A stretch of 30,262 nt of DNA, from assembly GCA_964442365.1 (NCBI GenBank), contig CAYTZA010000004.1:1-30262 (forward strand), given 5' to 3'. Shown piece by piece: positions 23,953 to 30,262 of this stretch (position 1 is the stretch's first letter; the number at the start of each line of letters is the position of its first letter). The stretch comes from CAYTZA01 sp964442365 (GTDB taxonomy: Bacteria; Patescibacteriota; Minisyncoccia; Phycocordibacterales; DAORIS01). The notes under the pieces were generated by a model that worked only from the letters and a program-made list of their open reading frames with translations, searched no databases and was not told the DNA's origin. Both the position numbers and the translations under genes were made by a program.

Positions 23953-24522
23953 TTAGTTCTTAATCTTTAATTCTGGTATCACTTTATAATTAGAGTTTTT
24001 AACAAATTCAGGCTTATTTTCAGAGTTTTTTACAACATAATATCCAAAACCGTGCATAGTTTTGATTGGTGCGTAATCAGCATGTGAGGGTTTACTAATC
24101 TCTTCTGGGGTAGTTCCAGCAATCGGACTATCGTCTATAGTAACAAGCCAGATATTTCCTGTATTAATCATGGTATGTCCTTCGTCTCCAGGAATATCTA
24201 TTTTGTCACCAGCTTTTACGAAAATAGCAGTGCATGATTCGAGCTCATCGTTAATAGTTTTACCGTCTCGCACAATTCTTTTTTGAAGTAATAAAATACC
24301 TTCTCCTTGAACAATTTGATATGTTTCAGGAATCCCATCTACATGATAGTGTCCATATGCTTTTATATATTCATCACCAATAGTTCCAGGTTCCCACACT
24401 GTGATATTTCTTTTCTCTGATCCACCTCGAATCATGTGATAGTGCACAACTGGTCCATTTGCTTCAGGATTTTTTAGAACATCTAGCATATCTTGATGTG
24501 TACGTGTTGCGTAAGGGTTCAT
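23953..24522 (-). CDS. pgi: Cupin-type glucose-6-phosphate isomerase (archaeal PGI family)
   Basis: The 189-residue protein is a single cupin with AYGHYHVDGIPETYQIVQGEG (56-75): His 58, His 60 and Glu 66 are the likely metal ligands, with His 116 in GDEGHTMINTG as the fourth. This matches the GPI family (PF06560), known from Pyrococcus and Thermococcus, and not the ordinary PGI fold. It interconverts glucose-6-phosphate and fructose-6-phosphate with a bound metal ion. The gene is alone on the minus strand, 43 bp before glgA, with TATACT (24535-24530) ending 7 nt before its ATG. It links glucan breakdown and ROK kinase to glycolysis. Confidence 0.92.
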   Translation of the reverse strand: MNPYATRTHQDMLDVLKNPEANGPVVHYHMIRGGSEKRNITVWEPGTIGDEYIKAYGHYHVDGIPETYQIVQGEGILLLQKRIVRDGKTINDELESCTAIFVKAGDKIDIPGDEGHTMINTGNIWLVTIDDSPIAGTTPEEISKPSHADYAPIKTMHGFGYYVVKNSENKPEFVKNSNYKVIPELKIKN

Positions 24523-24529
24523 GTTGAAT

Positions 24530-24535
24530 AGTATA
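24530..24535 (-). promoter_or_regulatory. -10 of the cupin PGI gene
   Basis: TATACT on the minus strand ends 7 nt before the PGI ATG, leaderless spacing. Confidence 0.45.
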
Positions 24536-24607
24536 CACTATGTGTTAGTATATTTTTAGGCGTCTACATGGTTGTGGGCGTAGAGATTCTTTCATTTTGG
24601 AGGTTTT

Positions 24608-24633
24608 ATGGCTCCAGCTGGATTTGGGTCGCC
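24608..24633 (+). CDS. Start of an unknown gene, cut by the assembly gap
   Basis: GGAGG at 24599-24603 lies 4 nt before ATG 24608, which opens MAPAGFGSP and then enters the Ns. The strong Shine-Dalgarno in a genome where few genes have one makes a real start likely. A terminator follows the gap on the same strand, so the gene probably ends inside the missing part. The product is unknown. Confidence 0.45.
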
Positions 24634-24733
24634 NNNNNNNNNNNNNNNNNNNNNNNNNNNNNNNNNNNNNNNNNNNNNNNNNNNNNNNNNNNNNNNNNNN
24701 NNNNNNNNNNNNNNNNNNNNNNNNNNNNNNNNN
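24634..24733. other. Assembly gap of exactly 100 N
   Basis: One hundred N, the conventional length for a scaffold join of unknown size. Open frames running through it are artefacts. Confidence 0.98.
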
Positions 24734-24767
24734 CCCCCAGACGCACAAGCGTTTGGGGCTTTTTTTA
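24734..24767 (+). terminator. Rho-independent terminator after the gap
   Basis: CCCCAGACGC and GCGTTTGGGG (about 24735-24758) form a 10-bp stem with one G-T pair around ACAA, followed by CTTTTTTT. It ends a plus-strand gene hidden in the gap. Confidence 0.85.
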
Positions 24768-24776
24768 TGTTACGAT
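24768..24776 (+). promoter_or_regulatory. Extended -10 of zwf
   Basis: TGTTACGAT (24768-24776) ends 7 nt before the zwf ATG. It sits directly on the end of the preceding terminator T-run. Confidence 0.5.
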
Positions 24777-24783
24777 TGTCTCT

Positions 24784-26010
24784 ATGTCACAAACGATAGT
24801 TATATTTGGTGCTACAGGAGATTTGTCTAGAGAAAAGCTATTTCCAGCTCTATTTAATTTATTTAAAGAAGGATCACTAGAAGATACAAATATTGTTGCT
24901 TTCGGAAGAAGAGAGTGGGTGGATAAAGATTTTCATGAATATGTATATCCGTATATAGAGAAAAGAGGCAATAAAAAAGAAATAAACAGTTTTTTAAAAT
25001 TTGTTTCGTACGAGAAGGGTACTTTCGATGATCTTTCTGGTTATCAAGAATTATCAAAAAAAATATCTGATATTGCACTTTTTTATCTCGCAGTATCTCC
25101 CGAACATTATGAGACTATAATTTCAAAAATTAAAGAATCTAATTTAAAAAAAGTTTTTAAAAACCAGAAATCAAAAATACTCATAGAAAAACCTTTTGGT
25201 TTAGATTTAGAAAAGGCTAAAATTTTAGAGAAAAAACTAAGAGATATGTGTGATGAAGATCAGATATATCGTATAGATCACTATTTGGCAAAATCACAAG
25301 TTCTAAATATGTTGGAATTGAAGTTAAATAACAGTGATTTTGTAGAATTTTTTAATAATAAAAATATAAAAGAAATTAGTATCAGACTTTTTGAAAAAAA
25401 AGATATAGGTACAAGGGGTATTTCTTATGACAATGTTGGGGCTTTAGTAGATGTTGGTCAAAATCATTTATTACAAGTTTTGGCTACTACTCTTATGGTG
25501 CCAGATGTTTTTGAGCCTGATACGGTGAGAAGTTCTCGTATGAAGGTACTTTTTAATCTACAAGTTGTAGATATTATAAAAGGGCAATATCAAGGTTATC
25601 TAGCACATACTGGAGTTAAAAAAAATTCAAAGACGGAAACATATTTTAAAATTAAATTAAAATCTAAAGATGAAGATTTAAAGGGTATTGATATAAATAT
25701 AGAATCCGGAAAAGCTATGGAAAAAGATTTGGTAGAGATTGAGTGTTTGGATCATGAAAATAAAAGTTTCAAAATTGAAATTCAGCCGGAACATAGTGTT
25801 GTGGGTTTTGATAAAGAAATAACAAAAGCTTTATCTAAAAAAAGAAAAGAAGCCTATGAGCAACTTTTTTTTGATGCTTTGAGAACAAATAACGAACTCT
25901 TTCCATCTTTTGAAGAGATTGTACAGGCATGGGAGATTGTTAGAAAAGCTGAAGAAAAATTTAAAGGAGAATTGATGATTTATAAAAAGAACAAGTACTT
26001 TATTCCATAG
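24784..26010 (+). CDS. zwf: Glucose-6-phosphate 1-dehydrogenase, short form
   Basis: The 408-residue enzyme oxidises glucose-6-phosphate to 6-phosphogluconolactone with NAD(P)+. Visible motifs: IVIFGATGDLSREKL (nucleotide site, 5-19), IEKPFG (134-139), RIDHYLAK (163-170; the family usually has RIDHYLGKE) and VGQNHLLQVLA with the catalytic His at 228. The family is commonly 480-500 residues; the loss is in the C-terminal half. The start at 24784 is the first residue of the Rossmann strand and has an extended -10 7 nt upstream. Its 3' end overlaps the convergent fusion gene by 11 bp. Later oxidative pentose phosphate genes are not in the window. Confidence 0.92.
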   Translation: MSQTIVIFGATGDLSREKLFPALFNLFKEGSLEDTNIVAFGRREWVDKDFHEYVYPYIEKRGNKKEINSFLKFVSYEKGTFDDLSGYQELSKKISDIALFYLAVSPEHYETIISKIKESNLKKVFKNQKSKILIEKPFGLDLEKAKILEKKLRDMCDEDQIYRIDHYLAKSQVLNMLELKLNNSDFVEFFNNKNIKEISIRLFEKKDIGTRGISYDNVGALVDVGQNHLLQVLATTLMVPDVFEPDTVRSSRMKVLFNLQVVDIIKGQYQGYLAHTGVKKNSKTETYFKIKLKSKDEDLKGIDINIESGKAMEKDLVEIECLDHENKSFKIEIQPEHSVVGFDKEITKALSKKRKEAYEQLFFDALRTNNELFPSFEEIVQAWEIVRKAEEKFKGELMIYKKNKYFIP

Positions 26011-27982
26011 TTTTTTTAATTTCTTTAGATAGTCTTTTTGCGGTTGTTATACTACTTAATATTTTTCCACTTAGAATAGACCAACAACCAAAACCGTGAT
26101 TTATAAGGTCAACGACTCTTGAATCGTCATGTTCATGATGGGCTTGTACACCACGATGAATTATTCTAGATTCTATTATTTTCGCATCTTTTAATATTGG
26201 AAAAAATTTCAAACTTTCTCTCATAATTGCATCTCTGTTTGACTTATATTTTTTTACAGTTTTTACGAGTCCATCTATTGGTACATATCTATCAATTATT
26301 GATTCTTTAACGTGATATAACGTAAATTCATTTGGATTTCCAGTGGGCATAAGAGTTGCAAATAAACCGTCAATAACAGTTACTGAAACAGGTTTTATTG
26401 GAATTTTAACTATGAGAACCTCTGCAAGATCAACTCTTATCTGGCATTGGGCAAAATTAAGCCAACCAGTAAAACGGTTTATATTTGCATACGTGGCATT
26501 TATAACATAATCAAAGTTTTGACCCTTTGTTTTATTATTTTTAGTATAAATAATTTTTTTATTTCCGTTGTCACTTAAAACACAACTATCAACCAATGTA
26601 CCTGTGCAAATATTTATATTTGGTAAAAAATCAATTTTTGATTCAATAATTTTCTTAAGAGTCTTGTGGTGATAACTCGGCTCAGGAACTCTTATCGATA
26701 AATTAATCTCCTTCTTTGATAAAAATTTGTCCGAGGGGTATTCTTTTTTGTATGGTAATTTGTGTCTGTGGCAAAATTTGATAAAATTTTTAACATTTAT
26801 TCTAGAGCCCTTTTTCGCCAAAGCATAGTACGTTGGTGAATTAGTAAACAGAGCATCTTTAAAAATCTTTTCGAAATCTGCGCGTGAACGTTGCACATCT
26901 AAAACCGTTTCATTGCTTCTGGGATAATGGTATCCATAATGATGACGAAATTGATTCACCAGAGTTCCTTCTTGCATTAATTTATTATTCCTCTCAAAAA
27001 CAGTGACCTTACAAAAAGAACCTAATTCAAGCGCAACACTTAAACCAAAAATACCACCACCAATTATAGCAACTCGAGGTAATTTAGGTTTGGCTGGTAT
27101 TGATCTTATTGCTGTAGACAGAACCCTAGATGCAGTTTCAATGTTTGTTGATTTTTTATTAGTTTTTATCTTTTTAATAAAATTTTTTATTTCTAAATTC
27201 AGAGGCTCTTTCATATTATTAAACTCGTATTTTTTCAATAAAACAGAGGATTTATTTATTATTTCTATTTTATTTTTAACAAAATCAGCTTTTATGATTT
27301 TTTTATCATATGTAAAAATCAAATTTCTTATTTTCTCTGAACCGTTCCATCCAAGATAAAACTTAGCATCGCAATTTGGTGTGTAACGTATGTCCACAGT
27401 AGAGAGTCTAAATGTTTTTGTTGCGAATATGCTTTGTGGAATAATTGGCCATAAATAATCTATAACATCAAATAGGTGAAGTAGTTCTAGGGAAGGCTCC
27501 CTTCCTTGGTCTGTTTTTTTCGGGTTAATAAAGTAACCATCTATCTTTTGAGGTAGAGAATTTTGTATAAGTGCCTTTAATTTTTTACTAATTTCATTAA
27601 AACGAAATATTTGACCTACAATCAAAGTTCTTTTATATTTGGTAGCAATATTTTGAAGTTCCTCCGATTCTTTATGATTTGTAGTTAATGGTTTTTCTAT
27701 AAAAACGTCACAATATTTTAGGTATTTTTTTGCAAGTTTGAAATGGCTTTCTGGAGGCGTTACTATTATTACAGCATCAATTTCTGCGAGAATATTCTTA
27801 GGAACTTTATTAAAAAAGGAAATTCTATACTTTTTACTGATATTTTGATAATTTTCTGGATACCTAACTAGAACACCTTTTATTTCTATGTCACCATTTT
27901 TTTCTAAATTATTTAATATACGAACATAATTTAGACCGAATCTGCCAGCGCCAATCAAAAGAATTTTCGGTATTTTTTTCAT
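26000..27982 (-). CDS. Fusion of Gfo/Idh/MocA oxidoreductase and FAD-dependent amino-acid-oxidase (DAO) domain
   Basis: Residues 1 to about 295 are a Gfo/Idh/MocA dehydrogenase: LLIGAGRFGLNYV (8-20), VTPPESH and FIEKPLT (94-100, the catalytic EKP). Residues about 300-660 are a DAO-type flavoprotein: VAIIGGGIFGLSVALE (304-319), VTVFERN, a HHYGYHYPRS segment near 349-358 and a GFGCWSIL end. One continuous frame of 660 codons links them with a short Lys/Pro linker, with no sign of a frameshift. Gfo/Idh proteins act on sugars or inositols, often nucleotide sugars; DAO proteins oxidise amines or hydroxy acids. The divergent glycosyltransferase gene suggests a role in surface glycan building. The ATG lies 8 nt after TATACA (27996-27991). 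Confidence 0.88.
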   Translation of the reverse strand: MKKIPKILLIGAGRFGLNYVRILNNLEKNGDIEIKGVLVRYPENYQNISKKYRISFFNKVPKNILAEIDAVIIVTPPESHFKLAKKYLKYCDVFIEKPLTTNHKESEELQNIATKYKRTLIVGQIFRFNEISKKLKALIQNSLPQKIDGYFINPKKTDQGREPSLELLHLFDVIDYLWPIIPQSIFATKTFRLSTVDIRYTPNCDAKFYLGWNGSEKIRNLIFTYDKKIIKADFVKNKIEIINKSSVLLKKYEFNNMKEPLNLEIKNFIKKIKTNKKSTNIETASRVLSTAIRSIPAKPKLPRVAIIGGGIFGLSVALELGSFCKVTVFERNNKLMQEGTLVNQFRHHYGYHYPRSNETVLDVQRSRADFEKIFKDALFTNSPTYYALAKKGSRINVKNFIKFCHRHKLPYKKEYPSDKFLSKKEINLSIRVPEPSYHHKTLKKIIESKIDFLPNINICTGTLVDSCVLSDNGNKKIIYTKNNKTKGQNFDYVINATYANINRFTGWLNFAQCQIRVDLAEVLIVKIPIKPVSVTVIDGLFATLMPTGNPNEFTLYHVKESIIDRYVPIDGLVKTVKKYKSNRDAIMRESLKFFPILKDAKIIESRIIHRGVQAHHEHDDSRVVDLINHGFGCWSILSGKILSSITTAKRLSKEIKKTME

Positions 27983-27990
27983 AATAATTA

Positions 27991-28039
27991 TGTATACTAT
28001 ATTGCAAACTATTATTAATCAAGACTAAAATGTTATAAT
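27991..28039. promoter_or_regulatory. Divergent leaderless-type promoters (fusion gene / glycosyltransferase)
   Basis: Minus: TATACA (27996-27991), 8 nt before ATG 27982. Plus: TGTTATAAT (28031-28039), 8 nt before ATG 28048. The whole control region is 65 bp with no clear -35 for either. Confidence 0.45.
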
Positions 28040-28047
28040 TCCAGACT

Positions 28048-28959
28048 ATGATTTTACGTGTAAAAAAAACTATAGATACTCTGTACGAATTATTTTACAG
28101 GATACAAAATAAAATCTTAAGAGAATTAGTGTCTTTCTTTAAACTAAGACCTTCTAGCGTCCCCTATATTACGGGGGATGGTTTTAGGAAAATAGCTAAT
28201 CATGTATACGATGAGACAAAAAAATGTGAGCCCGTTGATATAAAAAATGGAGAAATCGTATTTCTTAATTCAAGTATGTTGGATGAGTGGTTTAAATATG
28301 TTCATCCTCAGATTATCTCAAAATATATTCTCATTACACACAATAGTGACTATAATATAAAAGATTCCGATTTAGTTTTTATTGATGACAAAATAATACA
28401 CTGGTATGCTCAAAACGTAACAACAAAACATCTAAAATTAACACCAATACCATATGGAATTAATAACTATCACTTATGTCATTTAAGTTCTCCAAAACTT
28501 TATAATAAGTTTAGAAAAAAAATATGTAATCAGTGTAATAGAATTATTTTTGGTTTTTCTGTTTCAACAAATGAAAAAGAAAGGCAACCAGCACTGGATT
28601 TATTAAATAGATTAAAAATTGCTGATAAAATACGGGGGAAAAACTATGCAAAAACATATTTTAGGCTTATAAAGAAATATAAATTTATTGCTGCACCAAA
28701 CGGTAATGGACTAGATGATCCACGTAGGTGGCAAGCCTTGTATTTCGGTATAGTGCCAATAGTAACAAAATCAGAAGCCATGATTTATTTTAAAGATCTG
28801 GGATTACCTTTTTATATTATTGAAAGTTGGAACGAACTTATTGAACTTGAAGAAAGCGATCTCGATAAACTATATAAAGAGTTAATGAGTAATAGAAACG
28901 ATAATCCGATGTACCTTGATTATTGGGAGAAAATGATTAAAAATACAAATATATGTTAA
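28048..28959 (+). CDS. Exostosin-like (GT47-type) glycosyltransferase
   Basis: The 303-residue protein lacks a signal peptide and has the late conserved block of exostosin-like transferases: KYKFIAAPNGNGLDDPRRWQ then ALYFGIVPIVTKSEAM and YIIESWNEL. The Gly-x-x-x-D-x-x-R pattern with an acidic residue and the following variable-position G-x-x-P-I/V are typical for the sugar-nucleotide side. The first 45 residues are basic and hydrophobic. It likely adds a sugar to a surface or capsule glycan; donor and acceptor are unknown. The family call rests on that one block and is moderate. It overlaps by 7 bp the next small gene. Confidence 0.65.
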   Translation: MILRVKKTIDTLYELFYRIQNKILRELVSFFKLRPSSVPYITGDGFRKIANHVYDETKKCEPVDIKNGEIVFLNSSMLDEWFKYVHPQIISKYILITHNSDYNIKDSDLVFIDDKIIHWYAQNVTTKHLKLTPIPYGINNYHLCHLSSPKLYNKFRKKICNQCNRIIFGFSVSTNEKERQPALDLLNRLKIADKIRGKNYAKTYFRLIKKYKFIAAPNGNGLDDPRRWQALYFGIVPIVTKSEAMIYFKDLGLPFYIIESWNELIELEESDLDKLYKELMSNRNDNPMYLDYWEKMIKNTNIC

Positions 28960-29177
28960 AAAGATTTTTAATGAAAAAGATGCTCAAAAACCAGCTTGCT
29001 GGTGTTCCAGAAGAACAGCAAAACAAGCTTTTTGATGCCATAGAAAAGAATCCAGATTTATTTAAAAAAATTGCTGATGAAGTGCAGGTGAAAGTAAAAG
29101 CTGGTAAAGATCAAATGTCTGCCAGTATGGAAGTTATGACTAAATACAAAGACGAATTGCAAAGTGTGTTGAAGTAA
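28953..29177 (+). CDS. Small conserved-looking helical protein, 74 residues
   Basis: The protein is basic at the start (MLKRFLMKKMLKNQLAGVPE) and otherwise all helical and charged (QQNKLFDAIEKNPDLFKKIA; VKVKAGKDQMSASMEVMTKY). It has no membrane helix. ATG 28971 (MKKMLKNQL) is an alternative start that avoids the overlap with the glycosyltransferase gene; I cannot decide between them. It lies directly upstream of ychF with a 26-bp gap. Function unknown. Confidence 0.65.
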   Translation: MLKRFLMKKMLKNQLAGVPEEQQNKLFDAIEKNPDLFKKIADEVQVKVKAGKDQMSASMEVMTKYKDELQSVLK

Positions 29178-29197
29178 GGTGCTTTTTCGTGTAATCT
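29169..29197 (+). promoter_or_regulatory. ychF promoter, leaderless type
   Basis: TTGAAG (29169-29174), 17 bp, TAATCT (29192-29197), then 6 nt to the ychF ATG. The -35 lies in the last codons of the small upstream gene. Confidence 0.5.
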
Positions 29198-29203
29198 AGC
29201 TTG

Positions 29204-30262
29204 ATGTCTCTATCAATCGGAATCGTTGGGCTTCCAAACGTAGGTAAATCAACATTATTCAATGCTCTTACTAAAAAGAGTGTCCTTGCTGCTAACTATC
29301 CATTTGCAACTATAGATCCATCTGTTGGGGTGGTAGCAGTACCAGATGATCGTTTATATAAACTCAGTGAATTTTCAAAGTCAGCAAAAACAGTACCAGC
29401 AGCTGTAGAGTTTGTGGATATTGCTGGCTTGGTTAAAGGTGCTTCAGAGGGTGAAGGTTTGGGCAATAAATTTCTTTCAAATATTCGTGAGACAGATGCT
29501 ATTGCGCAAGTAGTGCGTATTTTTGAAGATGAAAATATTATTCATGTGAGTAATAAGATTGATCCCGTTGGTGATATAGAGGTGATTAATCTCGAACTTA
29601 TCCTTGCTGATACACAAACAGTAACTAAGCGTATTGGAAATATCCAAAAAGAAATTAAACAAGCAAAAAAAGAAGCTATTATAGAAGAAGCTGGCCTTAA
29701 AAAGATACTTGGCGCTTTAGAATCAGGTAAATTAGCTCAAACAGTTACACTGACAGAGTTTGAAATACCTTTTATTAAAGGTTTGTATTTGCTCACCATG
29801 AAACCTATTTTGTATGTACTTAACAAAAAAGGTGGTGGTAAAAACTTAGATGAAATTAAAGATGAACGTTTTCTAAAACTTATTGCTTTTATAAAAGAGT
29901 CTGGAGCAGGGCATGTGATTGTCGATGCTCGTATTGAAGAGGAACTTAAAGATATGGAAGGTGAGGAAAAAGAAATGTTTCGTAAAGAACTCGGTGGACA
30001 CGAAGACGGTATCAACGATCTTATTAAAGCCGGTTACGATCTTCTTGGTCTCATAACATATTTCACTACAGGAGAAGACGAGACTCGTGCGTGGACTATT
30101 AGACGAGGTTGGTCAGCTCCTTTGGCTGGTACTGCTATTCACACTGATTTCAAAGATAAATTTGTACGTGCTGAAGTAATAGAGTGGGATAAACTACTTT
30201 CTGCTGGTTCTATGGGTAGTGCTCGTGAGAAAGGACTTATTCGTACGGAAGGGAAGGAGTAT
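29204..30262 (+). CDS. ychF: Redox/ribosome-associated ATPase YchF (Obg family), 3' end outside window
   Basis: The open frame runs to the window end (353 codons); by family length about 10-15 residues are missing (the last visible are IRTEGKEY, inside the TGS domain). Motifs: P-loop GLPNVGKST (9-17), the G2 region NYPFATIDP, G3 DIAGLVKGASEGEGLGNKF, a helical coiled-coil insertion and the TGS start AWTIRRGWSAPLAGTAIH. YchF binds ribosomes and prefers ATP because its G4 motif is NVxE instead of NKxD. Here the aligned residues read NKKG, which is neither. ATG 29204 is the only start that keeps MSLSIGIVGLPN and has a -10 6 nt upstream. Confidence 0.95.
   Translation, partial: MSLSIGIVGLPNVGKSTLFNALTKKSVLAANYPFATIDPSVGVVAVPDDRLYKLSEFSKSAKTVPAAVEFVDIAGLVKGASEGEGLGNKFLSNIRETDAIAQVVRIFEDENIIHVSNKIDPVGDIEVINLELILADTQTVTKRIGNIQKEIKQAKKEAIIEEAGLKKILGALESGKLAQTVTLTEFEIPFIKGLYLLTMKPILYVLNKKGGGKNLDEIKDERFLKLIAFIKESGAGHVIVDARIEEELKDMEGEEKEMFRKELGGHEDGINDLIKAGYDLLGLITYFTTGEDETRAWTIRRGWSAPLAGTAIHTDFKDKFVRAEVIEWDKLLSAGSMGSAREKGLIRTEGKEY

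Noticed and set aside
24568..26010. A 480-codon frame running through the N gap into zwf
   Set aside because: It depends on translating 100 N as residues; the Zwf protein starts cleanly at 24784 with its own -10, and a terminator lies between.

Overview
The window is AT-rich (roughly 36-38% GC by eye), densely packed and reads as one scaffold of a reduced bacterial genome, most likely a Candidatus Patescibacteria (CPR) member of the Parcubacteria type. The reasons are the gene mix (RNase J with a long basic tail, a cupin-type glucose-6-phosphate isomerase, a ROK kinase without its zinc motif, YtxH/DUF948-like small membrane proteins), shortened versions of several housekeeping proteins (UvrC, glucose-6-phosphate dehydrogenase), an AT-biased codon choice, and the near absence of Shine-Dalgarno sequences. 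UGA is used as a stop, so this is not a code-25 (Gracilibacteria/Absconditabacteria) genome. The lineage is an inference from content; no rRNA is present.

Layout. 1-2354: a MacB-like tripartite export system (end of the adaptor, FtsX/MacB permease, ATPase). 2360-2456: a strong promoter followed at once by a UUCG hairpin and a terminator, a candidate ~60-nt RNA or attenuator. 2521-3908: two small membrane/stress-type proteins and a methyltransferase. 9000-3905 (minus): secG, an orphan peptide-type solute-binding protein, RNase J and an MFS transporter. 9592-9088 (minus): a two-gene accessory operon with real Shine-Dalgarno sites. 9706-15501: uvrA, two diverged paralogous cassettes on the minus strand, uvrC and ddl. 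15568-15640: tRNA-Ala(TGC). 15672-17881: two unknown membrane proteins and a DUF417/DoxX-like protein. 18782-17949 (minus): a fatty-acid desaturase. 18871-26010: a sugar block (ROK glucokinase, GH13 glucosidase, GH57, glycogen synthase, cupin PGI, a 100-N assembly gap, G6P dehydrogenase). 27982-28959: a Gfo/Idh-plus-amino-acid-oxidase fusion divergent from an exostosin-like glycosyltransferase. 28953-30262: a small helical protein and YchF, cut by the window end.

The sugar genes fit together: GlgA makes alpha-glucan, GH57 and GH13 remodel or hydrolyse it, ROK kinase makes glucose-6-phosphate, PGI sends it to fructose-6-phosphate and Zwf to 6-phosphogluconolactone. GlgC, GlgB, GlgP and the later oxidative pentose phosphate enzymes are not in the window.

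Two signals stand out. First, most genes have a -10 hexamer (often extended, TGnTAnnnT) ending only 6-12 nt before the start codon, so the RNA would begin at or within a few bases of the AUG: a genome built largely on leaderless mRNAs, with a minority class of leadered, SD-bearing genes (desaturase, the 9088-9592 operon, the gap gene). Second, the two cassettes between uvrA and uvrC have nearly identical non-coding ends (leader block and terminator) around strongly diverged coding regions.
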